Shown piece after piece: positions 1 to 8,593 of a DNA stretch of 39,891 nt. Made by a program: the position numbers and the translations under genes. Numbering within the stretch: position 1 is the stretch's first letter; each line of letters opens with the position of its first letter. Source of the DNA: Methanomassiliicoccaceae archaeon UBA472 (lineage in GTDB: Archaea; Thermoplasmatota; Thermoplasmata; Methanomassiliicoccales; UBA472); contig DAML01000014.1 of the NCBI GenBank assembly GCA_002497075.1, positions 1 to 39,891 of the forward strand, read 5' to 3'. Below the pieces are notes generated by a model. The model did no database searches, was not told where the DNA came from, and saw nothing but the letters and a program-made list of their open reading frames with translations.

Positions 1-756
1 AAGGACGTGCTGCTGCTGGACGTTACGCCATTGTCCCTGGGCATCGAAACGCTGGGCGGAATAGCCACCAAGCTCATCGAGCGCAACACGACCATTCCCA
101 CCCGCAAATCGCAGATATTCTCCACCGCCGCCGACGGGCAGACCAGCGTGGAGATACACGTCACGCAGGGCGAGAGGCCCATGGCCAAGGACAACACCTC
201 CCTGGGCCGCTTCATGCTCATGGGAATACCGCCCGCGCCGCGCGGCGTGCCGCAGATCGAGGTGGCCTTCGACATTGACGCTAACGGGATCGTCAACGTC
301 AGCGCCAAGGACCTGGGGACCGGAAAAGAGGCCAAGATCACCATAACCGCCAGCACCAAGCTGTCTACGGACGACATAGACAAGATGGTCAAGGAGGCCG
401 AGCGCTTCGCCGAGGACGACCTGAAGAACAAGGAGAAGGTCGAGATCATCAACCAGGCCGACCAGCTCACTTACGCTACGGAAAAGGCGCTGTCGGAGCT
501 GGGCGAGCAGGCCTCCAACGAGGAGAGGACCAAGATCGAGGCCCTGATAAACGACGTCCGGGAAGAGATCAAGAAGGGCGACGCCGCTGCGATCAAGGCC
601 AAGACGGAGGCGCTCCAGAAGGAGTTCTACGCCATCTCCACCCGCATCTACCAGAACATGGCCCAGAAGCAGCAAACGGAAGGGCAACAGCAAGGTTCCG
701 CCCCCAAGGACGACAACGTGGTCGACGCCGACTACAAGATCGTTGACGACCAGTAG
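1..756 (+). CDS. dnaK: Molecular chaperone DnaK (Hsp70), C-terminal part
   Basis: This is the C-terminal ~250 residues of Hsp70; the gene begins upstream of the window. The reading frame is open from base 1. The first residues (KDVLLLDVTPLSLGIETLGG) are the linker and start of the substrate-binding domain. They are followed by the beta-sandwich (GVPQIEVAFDIDANGIVNVSA) and the helical lid (DIDKMVKEAERFAEDD). A Gln-rich tail leads to VVDADYKIVDDQ, close to the usual DnaK ending. DnaK binds unfolded polypeptides in the cytosol in an ATP cycle driven by DnaJ and GrpE. dnaJ starts 8 nt after the stop codon, so the two are cotranscribed. Archaeal DnaK is patchy in distribution and is generally held to have come from bacteria. 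Confidence 0.97.
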   Translation, partial: KDVLLLDVTPLSLGIETLGGIATKLIERNTTIPTRKSQIFSTAADGQTSVEIHVTQGERPMAKDNTSLGRFMLMGIPPAPRGVPQIEVAFDIDANGIVNVSAKDLGTGKEAKITITASTKLSTDDIDKMVKEAERFAEDDLKNKEKVEIINQADQLTYATEKALSELGEQASNEERTKIEALINDVREEIKKGDAAAIKAKTEALQKEFYAISTRIYQNMAQKQQTEGQQQGSAPKDDNVVDADYKIVDDQ

Positions 757-764
757 GCGAACCG

Positions 765-1889
765 ATGGCCGAGAAGCGCGACTACTACGAGGTGCTTGGC
801 GTCGAACGCCAGGCGGGCGAGGAAGAGATAAAGAAAGCGTACCGTCAGCTGGCCCGCCAGTACCACCCGGACGTCACCAAGGAGGACCCCAAGGTGGCGG
901 AGGAGCGCTTCAAGGAGATATCCGAGGCGTACGAAGTGCTGATGGACAAGCCGAAGCGCGAGCTGTACGACAAGTACGGCCACGCCGGCGTCAACAGCCA
1001 ATTCCAGGGCGGAGGGTTCAACTGGAACGACTTCACCCACCAGGGCGACGTCCGCGACATCTTCGGGGACGCCGGGTTCGGCTCCGGGAACATCTTCGAC
1101 ATGTTCTTCGGCGGCGGCCGTTCCCGGGGGCCGCACCAGGGGCAATCCCTGCGCTATGATCTGGATGTCACGCTGGAGGAGGCCGCGGAGGGCATAAAGA
1201 AAGAGCTGACCCTGCCGCTGACCGTCAAGTGCGACGCCTGCGGCGGCACCGGTTCGAAGAGCAGGAAGGAAGAGACCTGTCAGCAGTGCGGCGGGAAAGG
1301 ACAGGTGCAGCGCGTCGAACGGCGCGGTTACTCGCAGTTCATTTCGGTCGGCGCCTGCCCGAAGTGCGGCGGCTCCGGTAAGGACATCAAGGACCCCTGC
1401 CCGGAGTGCGACGGCGGATGGACGCGCAAGCGGCAGAAGATATCCCTGGACATCCCTAAAGGGGTGGACACCGGTATGCGTTTGCGCGTCTCCGGCGCCG
1501 GGGAGCCGTCCCCGGACGGAGGCCCGCCGGGCGATCTTTTCGTGGTGATCAACGTCAAGGACCACAAGATCTTCCAGAGGGAGGGCGCGGACCTGTACGC
1601 GACCCAGGAAATTTCTTTCCCCGAAGCGGCCCTGGGTGCGACCATCGAGGTGCCTACCCTGGACGGGAAGAAGGTGGAGATGACCGTGGCGGCGGGGACG
1701 CAGCCCGGGGAGATGCAGCGCTTGAAAGGTCTGGGCATGCCGCGCATGGAAGGTTACGGGAAAGGCGACCTGTACATCCGCCTGAAGCTGGTGGTGCCGA
1801 AGAAGCTCACCGCCGAGCAGAAGGAGCTGCTGCGCAAGTTCGAGGGCGGCGACGGCTCGAAGAAAAAGCTCTTCGGCCGGAGCAAGTGA
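765..1889 (+). CDS. dnaJ: Chaperone DnaJ (Hsp40, type I)
   Basis: Full-length 374-aa co-chaperone that stimulates DnaK ATPase and delivers substrates. The J domain covers residues ~5-70 with the HPD motif at 34-36. A Gly/Phe-rich segment follows (~75-125). Then comes the zinc-binding domain (~150-215) with CDACGGTG, CQQCGGKG and CPKCGGSG. The fourth repeat is CPECDGGW, where the usual last glycine of CxxCxGxG is replaced, although both cysteines remain. Two C-terminal beta domains (PKGVDTGMRLRVSGAGEPSP onward) complete the protein. It starts 8 nt after dnaK. The alternative frames over this gene are composition shadows. Confidence 0.97.
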   Translation: MAEKRDYYEVLGVERQAGEEEIKKAYRQLARQYHPDVTKEDPKVAEERFKEISEAYEVLMDKPKRELYDKYGHAGVNSQFQGGGFNWNDFTHQGDVRDIFGDAGFGSGNIFDMFFGGGRSRGPHQGQSLRYDLDVTLEEAAEGIKKELTLPLTVKCDACGGTGSKSRKEETCQQCGGKGQVQRVERRGYSQFISVGACPKCGGSGKDIKDPCPECDGGWTRKRQKISLDIPKGVDTGMRLRVSGAGEPSPDGGPPGDLFVVINVKDHKIFQREGADLYATQEISFPEAALGATIEVPTLDGKKVEMTVAAGTQPGEMQRLKGLGMPRMEGYGKGDLYIRLKLVVPKKLTAEQKELLRKFEGGDGSKKKLFGRSK

Positions 1890-1892
1890 GCT

Positions 1893-2168
1893 TCAGTACA
1901 GCAGCAGGAACGCTATCAGTACGTGCACCACGGCGAACAAAGGCACCAGCTTGAACTTCATCTTCCTGGTCTTATGCCTGAACCACCTCATGCCGGCCAG
2001 GGCCCCGAACGGTCCGAGCAGGGCCACGAGAAGCAACGACTTCTCGGAGATGCGCCGGTCGCCCTTCCTGGCCATCATCTTGTCGTAGGCGTACATGACC
2101 AGTGCCACCAGGTTGATCAGGAGGTAGAGGCCGGCCAGGGCCAGGAAGGCTACGGACGTGTGATCCAC
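1893..2168 (-). CDS. DUF1294 family small membrane protein
   Basis: A 91-aa protein with an N-terminal membrane helix (~8-27) and two further hydrophobic segments (~43-58 and ~73-91). Between them is the DUF1294 signature: YAYDKMMARKGDRRISEKSL, a short LLGPFGALAGM stretch, and a FRHKTRKMKFKL block. DUF1294 is widespread in bacteria and archaea, usually as a small integral membrane protein; its function is unknown. It converges on dnaJ with 3 nt between the stop codons. The length is typical for the single-domain form. The family call rests on motif recognition. Confidence 0.8.
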   Translation of the reverse strand: MDHTSVAFLALAGLYLLINLVALVMYAYDKMMARKGDRRISEKSLLLVALLGPFGALAGMRWFRHKTRKMKFKLVPLFAVVHVLIAFLLLY

Positions 2169-2205
2169 GCCTCCTGATGCCGTTCGGCCGGTAAATCGTT
2201 TGCCC

Positions 2206-2943
2206 TCAGCGCATTACCCCGAAGCGGTCCCATTCCTCGACCAGTTCAGCCACGATGCGATCGTCCACCGCCAGATCGAAACGGCCGAAGTACTGGTCAA
2301 GGGAGCGAACGCCATTGCGCAGCGCTCTCTCCGCCTCGGTAAGCCTGATCCACGGCGTGTCGCCGATGCGGTCCACCCTTATCGCCTCCGACAGGTCGAT
2401 GAACCAGGGCCGGCCGTCCTTGACCAGTATGTTGTAGGGGCTCAGGTCCGTGTGCACCACTCCGGCCTTGCCCAGGGCTAAGACGCCTTGGGTCACCATC
2501 TCCAGCATCTTGGCCGGGTCGTCGGGCGGACGGTCCTGAAGCCTTGGCGCCGGACCCCCGTCCTGATCGAGGTACCTCATGGTCAGCATGTTCTCCACCC
2601 GCCTGGCGGGCGTGGGGACCGGCGCACCGCCCTTCCAGGCCTGCAGCAGCATGTCGAACTCGTGCGCGGCGAGCCACCCCGCCGAGTTCAGTTTGATCGG
2701 TCCGCCTCCTTTGTGCGACGTCTGGTACAGCCGGTACACTTTGACAGCTATTGGCGCGCCCCGATAATCGGCCAGGTATACGCTTGCTTCCTTGCCAGAG
2801 GATATCATCCCCCGGACCCCGGTGGCCAGGCCGTTCTCCAGTATGGACTGGACGGTCTCGCGATATCCGCTCTCGTGGAAGTCTATGTTCTTGTTCCTGA
2901 TGCGCCAGGCTACGCTGGCGTCCAGATACGGATCGTTGGGCAT
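2206..2943 (-). CDS. RIO-type serine/threonine protein kinase (Rio1-like)
   Basis: A 245-aa atypical kinase. The RIO nucleotide loop is GMISSGKEASVY (45-56). The ATP-binding lysine is in IAVKVYR (K68). The catalytic loop is HTDLSPYNIL, with D166 and N171. The metal-binding loop is WFIDLSEAI with D183. Rio1 kinases and ATPases act in late maturation of the small ribosomal subunit in archaea and eukaryotes. The length fits archaeal Rio1, which lacks the long eukaryotic tails. The ATG at 2943 is preceded by an AT-rich stretch (AATTAATAAAAA on the minus strand), consistent with a TATA box and a very short leader. Rio1 is favoured over Rio2 because no N-terminal Rio2 winged helix is seen. Confidence 0.88.
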   Translation of the reverse strand: MPNDPYLDASVAWRIRNKNIDFHESGYRETVQSILENGLATGVRGMISSGKEASVYLADYRGAPIAVKVYRLYQTSHKGGGPIKLNSAGWLAAHEFDMLLQAWKGGAPVPTPARRVENMLTMRYLDQDGGPAPRLQDRPPDDPAKMLEMVTQGVLALGKAGVVHTDLSPYNILVKDGRPWFIDLSEAIRVDRIGDTPWIRLTEAERALRNGVRSLDQYFGRFDLAVDDRIVAELVEEWDRFGVMR

Positions 2944-3196
2944 GTCTTTTTATTAATTTTTGTTGAGCGTTCGAAAGGCAGGCGAAGAAGGATGCCAGAG
3001 AACGTTCAGCACGGTCCCCGGAATCCTGCTGAAGATCGGTGTGGTGACATCATATCCGGGAACCTCCTGGTCCAACGACCGGGATTTCCATGTTCGAAGG
3101 GGTTAATAAATTTTTATCTGCGGACGGGGCCACGCCATGCTATCCAGTGACAGTAGAAACGATTATGAGGTCAATGGCCATGACTAACGGCTGATA

Positions 3197-4471
3197 ATGG
3201 CCATCAGGCTGCCGTCGTTCAGTTCGACCCGGGGTTTCGACCGTCGGGTCTGGACGCTCTTCTACGGGCGCATCATCTCCTCACTGGGCTTCTCAGTGGT
3301 GATGCCGTTCCTTTCCATCTACCTTCACAACGAGCTGGGCATATCCATGACCATCGTGGGCATGGTCCTGCTCATCTCGGCAGTCGTAGGTGCGTTAGGC
3401 CAGATAGTTGGCGGGGAGCTGGCGGACATAATGGGCCGCCGCAAGATAATGATAATCGCCATGGCCGCCCGCTGCTTGATGTTCCTCGCCCTGGCGTACG
3501 TCATATCAGGTGGGGCGGACATCTTCGTGATCACGATAATGGTCTCCCTGAGCAGCCTGGCCGGGTCGTTCTTCGAACCGGCCTCCAACGCTTTGATAGC
3601 CGACGTGGTCGAGCCGAAAAAGCGTCTTGAGGCCTACGGTCTATTGCGCATTGGCGGCAACGTCGGGTGGACGCTAGGGCCTCTCCTCGGCGGCCTGCTG
3701 TCAATGATATCCTATCCATTCCTGTTCATCATCAGCGCCGCGGCCACCGGAACGGTATCAATAATAGTGTTCCTTTTCGTGGCCGAGAGCATTTCGTCTG
3801 GCGCACGCAGGCAGAAGCTGTCCCTGCGCGACCTGGGCCGACTACGCAACGACCACCGTTTCCTGGCCTTCTGCCTGATCTCCATCCCGCTGTTCATGAT
3901 GTTCGGGCAGATGGCCTCCAACTACGCTGTTTTCTCGACCGAGATAATCGGCATCACCAACGCCGAGATCGGTTACATCTACGCCGTGAACGGGCTGATG
4001 GTGGTGTTCATGCAGTTCCCCATCTCCCGTTCCATCAACCATCTGCGCATGACCAAGGCCATGGCCGCCGGCTCTTTGCTCTACGCCATAGGCTACGGTA
4101 TCGTAGGACTGACGCCCTACATCGGAGTGGGTCTGCCGCACTGGCTGTTCTCGCCAGGGTTCCTGTACCTGGCCATGTGCATGTTCATAGTGACCATGGG
4201 CGAGATGGTGGTATCGCCGTCCTCCATGACGTTGGTGGCCAAGATGTCCCCCGAATCGGAACGGGGGCGTTACCAGGGCATGTACGGGCTGGTGAGCAAC
4301 TTCGGCTTTTCCGCCGGACCGTTCTTCGGCGGCCTACTGTTCGACGCCTTCACCGGGGACCCGATATTCATGTGGGCCGGCATCGGTTCGTTCGGATTGC
4401 TGGCCGCCCTGGGATTCCTGGGGCTAGGTCGTCGGATTCCGGAAAAGACCGACCGGATAGACGAGGATTAG
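3197..4471 (+). CDS. Major facilitator superfamily transporter
   Basis: A 424-aa polytopic membrane protein with about twelve hydrophobic helices. The loop between helices 2 and 3 carries the MFS motif A-like GGELADIMGRRKIM. The second half begins after a basic cytoplasmic loop (~residues 200-215, RRQKLSLRDLGRLRNDHR). The similarity is to the drug:H+ antiporter (DHA1) type, but the substrate cannot be read from the sequence. An in-frame TAA at 3185 limits upstream extension, so ATG 3197 is the natural start. Its 3' end overlaps the convergent gene at 4468 by 4 nt. A T/A-rich stretch at ~3103-3117 could be its promoter. Confidence 0.9.
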   Translation: MAIRLPSFSSTRGFDRRVWTLFYGRIISSLGFSVVMPFLSIYLHNELGISMTIVGMVLLISAVVGALGQIVGGELADIMGRRKIMIIAMAARCLMFLALAYVISGGADIFVITIMVSLSSLAGSFFEPASNALIADVVEPKKRLEAYGLLRIGGNVGWTLGPLLGGLLSMISYPFLFIISAAATGTVSIIVFLFVAESISSGARRQKLSLRDLGRLRNDHRFLAFCLISIPLFMMFGQMASNYAVFSTEIIGITNAEIGYIYAVNGLMVVFMQFPISRSINHLRMTKAMAAGSLLYAIGYGIVGLTPYIGVGLPHWLFSPGFLYLAMCMFIVTMGEMVVSPSSMTLVAKMSPESERGRYQGMYGLVSNFGFSAGPFFGGLLFDAFTGDPIFMWAGIGSFGLLAALGFLGLGRRIPEKTDRIDED

Positions 4472-4983
4472 TGCGGCAGGTACTGGATCGAACGCAGATC
4501 CCCGTCGATGCGGGCCAGCATGCCCATGCCCGCCCGGGCGTCCAGCATGGCGAAGTAGGCCACGATGCCCGTATCGCGCACCATCTGCAGGAGCTCCGCC
4601 TCCATTATGGCCTGGGATATCATCTCCTCGTCGGCCAGGCTCTCGAACGAGAATAGATAGAGCAGCACGCGCTCTTTCGCTTTCGAGGTGTTCAGGGTGT
4701 TCAACGCCTGATGTGTCCGCTCTCTGGACAAGTTGATGCCCACAACGATGAACGACGGCTCCCAGTCCGCCGATGACAGGCGCACGCATTGGAAGGGGGA
4801 TGAATCCTCGCGAACGCTCAGCCCTCCGCCGGCCGCCCGGTCCCTCAGTTCACTCTCGATGAGGTAAGAAAGGTATCTGGCAGGGTTCTCCATGGCCAGG
4901 TCCGGAAGTTCCTCCTTCAGGAAGTCCCGGCAGGCCAGGACGCACTTTTCCTGCACCAGGTCCGACAGGTCCTTGCCGTTCAC
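4468..4983 (-). CDS. Unrecognised 171-aa protein
   Basis: I do not recognise a family. It is a soluble protein of mixed alpha/beta character. Helical segments lie at ~5-30 and ~115-140, and a beta/alpha stretch at ~72-85 reads SFIVVGINLSRERT. There is no signal peptide, membrane helix or metal motif. The start is GTG at 4983 without an obvious Shine-Dalgarno site, so it is uncertain. The gene is convergent with the MFS gene and divergent from the RuvC-like gene at 5096. Codon use resembles the neighbours, which supports a real gene. Confidence 0.7.
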   Translation of the reverse strand: MNGKDLSDLVQEKCVLACRDFLKEELPDLAMENPARYLSYLIESELRDRAAGGGLSVREDSSPFQCVRLSSADWEPSFIVVGINLSRERTHQALNTLNTSKAKERVLLYLFSFESLADEEMISQAIMEAELLQMVRDTGIVAYFAMLDARAGMGMLARIDGDLRSIQYLPH

Positions 4984-5063
4984 GCCTTGCCATTCCAGCC
5001 TCGATTATTTCATCGTTGCGCAATCATCCCCGAACAGAACGAAACACGCTCGGTAAGACCAAG

Positions 5064-5072
5064 GATTATATG
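5064..5072 (+). promoter_or_regulatory. TATA-like box for the RuvC-like gene
   Basis: GATTATATG is centred about 27 nt upstream of the ATG at 5096. That is the archaeal TATA-to-start distance, so the transcript is probably leaderless. Confidence 0.5.
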
Positions 5073-5095
5073 CCGCGCGGACCAGTTAACTTCCG

Positions 5096-5845
5096 ATGAA
5101 GGTCGTGGCCGTGGTCACCGAGGACTTCCGCTTCTTTTACGAAGCGGTACGGCTCCTCAAGGAGAAGGGCCAGCCTTTCATTTCTATGGGATTTTCCGAC
5201 GCATTGCCGCTGAACGCGGAGCTGGTGCTGACCACGGAAGGGGAGAGGAAGCGTCTGCGCGGACGTAAAGTCATAGCCAGCGACGACCCGGCCTGGGCGG
5301 TGAAGGCCGCGCTCGCTCTCTTGAAAGGCGGATCCTTCAACAGGATGATCGTGGGAGTGGACCCCGGCCCCCGGCCGGGGATCGCTATCCTGGGTGACGG
5401 AAAGGTCCTGCTGGCCGAAACGCTGCTATCGCCAGAGGAGGTGGCCCCGGCGATCAGGGACTTCCTCTCCTTTGTCAGTACGAACGAGCTATTGTTGCGC
5501 GTAGGTCACGGCGATCCGACCAACCGGGACCGCATCATAAACACTCTCTGGGACGTCACGCGGAACATAGAGATGGTCGACGAGACCTCAACGACCAGGC
5601 GTACCGGGCACCCGGACGCCGCGGCGGCCATCGCCCAGAGCCGGGGAGAGCTCATGCCTTCGCGTCCGCGCGTCGTCCCCACCCAGGGGGAAGTGAGGGA
5701 CATCCAGAGACTGAGCCGCATAGAGAGCGGGGGAGCGATCACCATCAATACCGCCTTGGCCAGACAGGTGGCCGTAGGAGCGCTCACGCTGAACGAGGCG
5801 ATAGAAAAGCAGAAAGGGAAAGGAGTTTCAGAGGGCGACCCTTGA
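5096..5845 (+). CDS. RuvC/RNase H-fold-like protein, function unknown
   Basis: A 249-aa protein. Residues 85-100 read IVGVDPGPRPGIAILG, the typical first strand of a RuvC/YqgF-like RNase H fold with catalytic-type Asp89. A second acidic position could be Glu131 or Glu163. The late motif GHPDAAAAIAQSRGE (171-185) matches the terminal acidic helix of RuvC-type nucleases. Residues 1-75 form a separate small alpha/beta module. If active it would be a metal-dependent nuclease or resolvase-like enzyme; an inactive RNA-binding role is also possible. It is not the archaeal Hjc resolvase. Its 3' end overlaps AMP phosphorylase by 18 nt in convergent orientation. Confidence 0.72.
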   Translation: MKVVAVVTEDFRFFYEAVRLLKEKGQPFISMGFSDALPLNAELVLTTEGERKRLRGRKVIASDDPAWAVKAALALLKGGSFNRMIVGVDPGPRPGIAILGDGKVLLAETLLSPEEVAPAIRDFLSFVSTNELLLRVGHGDPTNRDRIINTLWDVTRNIEMVDETSTTRRTGHPDAAAAIAQSRGELMPSRPRVVPTQGEVRDIQRLSRIESGGAITINTALARQVAVGALTLNEAIEKQKGKGVSEGDP

Positions 5846-7348
5846 GAAGGCCGGCACCCTGGCCAGGATCATGCCCTGTATCTTCACCGGCTCCAGCCTT
5901 ATGGCCAGCTTGAGGGCCTCCTGCATCTTCCACTCGTGCTCGGAGTAGATGGTGAAGAGCGTCTCGCCCTTGTCCACCTTGTTGCCCCCCTTCTTGTTCA
6001 GCACCAGCCCGGCGCCCTTGTCCTTCGGCGAGCCGGCGGTGCGGGCCACCCTCACCAGCGCCTTGTTCAGTATCTGGCCGACGTACCCGCTCTGTTTGGC
6101 GATGACGTCCACGCTATACTGCCCGACCTTGATGTCCTTGGAGGTGATGCCCGGTTTGCCGCCCTGGGCCTCAACGATCTCCTGGAACTTCTTCAGGGCC
6201 TTTCCGGACTCCAGGATCTGCTTCGCCTTTTCCGCTCCCTGGTATTCCCCGCCCATCTCGAACAGCATGCCGCATATGCTGAGCGTCTTCTCGATGACGC
6301 TGTTCGGTGCCTTCGCACCCTCCAGGATCGATAACGCTTCAATGGACTCCAACGCCGGACCGATGGCCCGTCCCAGAGGCTGACCGCCGTAGGTGATGGC
6401 GCACTCCACCCGGATGTCCAATTCTTCGCCCAGCTGAATGAAGTCCCGGGCGTAGGCCTTCGCCTCGTCCATGGTGTGAACCTTCGTGCCCTCGCCCATG
6501 GGTATGTCGATGACGAGATAGTTGGCGCCCACCGCCTTCTTCTTGGCCATGACGGATGCCAACAGTTGCGCGTGGGGGTCGATGCCCAGCGGATATTCCG
6601 CCTTGATGATGAGGTCGTCCGCCGGGGCCAGGTTCAGCGAGCCGCCCCAGGCGAGAACGCCGCCTACCCGTTCGGTGATCTCCTTGAGCTCCGCCGGCGT
6701 CAATGCTACCTTAGCAAATGTCTCCACGATATCCGAGGTTCCCGCGGCGCTGCTTATGGCGCGCGAGGACGTCTTGGGCATCTTGCACCCGGCAGCGGCC
6801 ATTATGGGGACGACCAGCAAGGTGATCTTGTTCCCCGGGCATCCGCCGATGCTGTGATGGTCGTATATCGGGCCGTTGTTGAAGTTGATGGTCTCCCCGC
6901 CGGCCACCATGGCCTTGGTGAGGTCGGCGGTCTCCCTCATGTTCATACCGTTGATGTAGAGGGACGTGACGTAGGCCGAAAGCTCGATGTTCGACAGTGT
7001 CCTGGAGGAGATGTCCGCGATGATGCTGGTTATCTCCTCGGTGCTCAGCTCATGACCGTTCATCTTCTTCTTGATGAACTCCACTGACTCGGGCTTGCTC
7101 GCGGCGGAAACGTCCACCAGGTCCCCGTCCTTGGACTCCATGATCTCCTGCGAGGTCCCCATGAGGCCGATCTCACCCCTCTTGATCACGGTGTCGCTGG
7201 TGGTGACGATGGCCACGGTGACCTTGCCATTGAGGGAGAGCTTGACGCGGTCCTTTTCCCTAAGCCCCAGTTCCGCGCAGTCGAAGTCGTGAAGCAACGC
7301 GGTCACTTCGCCGGTGTCCACATCGATGTAGCGGGCCTTCAGCTTCAT
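5828..7348 (-). CDS. deoA: AMP phosphorylase (archaeal DeoA family)
   Basis: A 506-aa enzyme that converts AMP and phosphate to adenine and ribose 1,5-bisphosphate, the first step of the archaeal AMP pathway. An archaeal N-terminal domain (~1-85) precedes a thymidine-phosphorylase-like core. Visible core motifs are DHHSIGGCPGNK (163-174, phosphate and nucleotide loop) and KTSSRAISSAAGTSD (192-206). The C-terminal alpha/beta domain begins near residue 420. The start is ATG 7348, whose ATGA overlaps the RuBisCO stop. The frame stays open to 7618, but that extension lies inside RuBisCO and is Arg/Gly-rich antisense-like sequence, so it is rejected. The 4-nt overlap indicates translational coupling with rbcL. 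Confidence 0.95.
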   Translation of the reverse strand: MKLKARYIDVDTGEVTALLHDFDCAELGLREKDRVKLSLNGKVTVAIVTTSDTVIKRGEIGLMGTSQEIMESKDGDLVDVSAASKPESVEFIKKKMNGHELSTEEITSIIADISSRTLSNIELSAYVTSLYINGMNMRETADLTKAMVAGGETINFNNGPIYDHHSIGGCPGNKITLLVVPIMAAAGCKMPKTSSRAISSAAGTSDIVETFAKVALTPAELKEITERVGGVLAWGGSLNLAPADDLIIKAEYPLGIDPHAQLLASVMAKKKAVGANYLVIDIPMGEGTKVHTMDEAKAYARDFIQLGEELDIRVECAITYGGQPLGRAIGPALESIEALSILEGAKAPNSVIEKTLSICGMLFEMGGEYQGAEKAKQILESGKALKKFQEIVEAQGGKPGITSKDIKVGQYSVDVIAKQSGYVGQILNKALVRVARTAGSPKDKGAGLVLNKKGGNKVDKGETLFTIYSEHEWKMQEALKLAIRLEPVKIQGMILARVPAFSRVAL

Positions 7349-8589
7349 GCCAACCCCCACTTTTTGATGGCCTCCGCCAGCTCGGCGTGGTCCTTGGCGT
7401 AGACGTCCAACGGGATGTTGGCCGCAGCCGCGTCCACCGCCTGGACCATGGCCTTGGCGCCGCCGCGAACTCCGCCCGGATGGCCGGAAACGCCTCCTCC
7501 GGCCTGGATCTGCAGATCCGTTCCAGCGATCTCCACGAACTTTCCGATCATGCCGGGGTGCACGCCGCCGGAGGCGACGGGCATGGTCCTCTTGTACGGC
7601 ATTTCCTTCGTCAGGCACATGTCCCGGTTGGCCAGGTCCTCATGCGCCTGGCCCTTCATCTTGCCCACGCCGAACGTTCCGACGTGTAGAGCGTCACCGC
7701 CGACCATCCTGGAAAGGGTGGCGAACACCTTCATATTGATGCCGTGGTCCAGGTTGCGCGTGATGGCGCCATGCATGGTGCGGTGGACGTGTATCGGTAA
7801 TTTTATCGACGGGTCCTCGGCTAGCACCTGTATCGCTCCGAAGCCGCAAGTTAGTACGTCGACCATCAGCTCGGTCGCTCCCAGCTCCTGCGCCCTCTCG
7901 GCCACTTCCAAGATCTGGTGCCCGTTGGTGCTGACATTGATCGCGTGCATCATGACGTGCCCGGTCTCGCTCTTCACCCGGTCGATGGCTTCGGCAATAG
8001 CGACCACTCTATCCTCGAGCGGACAGAACTTCTGGTTGCTCAGCGTCTCATCGTCCTTGCCATTGGTCAGTCCGCCCATACCCGCCTCGTAGACGTATTC
8101 GGCGGTCTCCTTCGGCGAAAGCCCGATCTTCGGCTTGACGATCGTGCCCACTAACGGCTTCGTCGGCCGCTTCAATATGGAGCGCATGCCGTCGATGCCG
8201 TACTTGGGTCCCTTGAACTCCTTCAGCATGCACTTGGGGAACGTCACGTCCTCCAGGCGGACGGAGTGCAACGCATCCAATCCGAACAGGTTTCCGGCGA
8301 TGACGCTCAGGATCTGCGGGACGCCGCCGATGTCCAGGGAGAAGTCCTCCACCGGGAAGGCGATCGTCGCGACGTTGCCCTCGATCTTGGTCACCTTGCC
8401 GCTCCGCTTCAGGAAGTTATCCTCTTTGAGGGTGGAGAGCTTGGTCCACGTCCCGGTGGACTGCTCGGTGGCGATGGCCGCCGCGGCGGTGGTCATCTTC
8501 AGATCGGTACCGACCTTGTACTTGCACATGACGTGCTTGTCAATGTCGACTGGCTCGTCCAGATGTAGATATCTCTCTTCGTATTCCAT
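7345..8589 (-). CDS. rbcL: Form III ribulose-1,5-bisphosphate carboxylase large chain
   Basis: A 414-aa archaeal RuBisCO that carboxylates RuBP to two 3-phosphoglycerates. Active-site residues are present: Lys152 and Lys154 in TIVKPKIGLS, the carbamylated lysine Lys178 with Asp180/Glu181 in GKDDE, His269 in HVHRTMHG, His302 in HVGTFGVGK, loop-6 Lys310, Ser340 in ASGGVHPGM and the GGG at 364-366. The three residues before the carbamylated Lys are Thr-Asn-Gly rather than the plant Asp-Phe-Thr. Its place between ribose-1,5-bisphosphate isomerase and AMP phosphorylase marks it as the nucleotide-salvage type (III-b). No phosphoribulokinase is nearby, so a Calvin cycle is not indicated. Confidence 0.97.
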   Translation of the reverse strand: MEYEERYLHLDEPVDIDKHVMCKYKVGTDLKMTTAAAAIATEQSTGTWTKLSTLKEDNFLKRSGKVTKIEGNVATIAFPVEDFSLDIGGVPQILSVIAGNLFGLDALHSVRLEDVTFPKCMLKEFKGPKYGIDGMRSILKRPTKPLVGTIVKPKIGLSPKETAEYVYEAGMGGLTNGKDDETLSNQKFCPLEDRVVAIAEAIDRVKSETGHVMMHAINVSTNGHQILEVAERAQELGATELMVDVLTCGFGAIQVLAEDPSIKLPIHVHRTMHGAITRNLDHGINMKVFATLSRMVGGDALHVGTFGVGKMKGQAHEDLANRDMCLTKEMPYKRTMPVASGGVHPGMIGKFVEIAGTDLQIQAGGGVSGHPGGVRGGAKAMVQAVDAAAANIPLDVYAKDHAELAEAIKKWGLA

Positions 8590-8593
8590 AGTG

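Noticed and set aside
732..1565. Long minus-strand open frame over dnaJ
   Set aside because: It lies antisense to a clear DnaJ and has Arg/Leu/Val-rich composition without motifs; a GC-rich shadow.
3667..4656. 329-aa plus-strand frame over the MFS gene
   Set aside because: Arg/His-rich out-of-frame shadow of a clear transporter.
7349..7618. N-terminal extension of AMP phosphorylase
   Set aside because: It lies entirely inside RuBisCO and is Arg/Gly-rich. ATG 7348 in the ATGA overlap gives the family length.
7345..8589. Calvin-cycle carbon fixation
   Set aside because: No phosphoribulokinase is present and the neighbours define the AMP salvage role.
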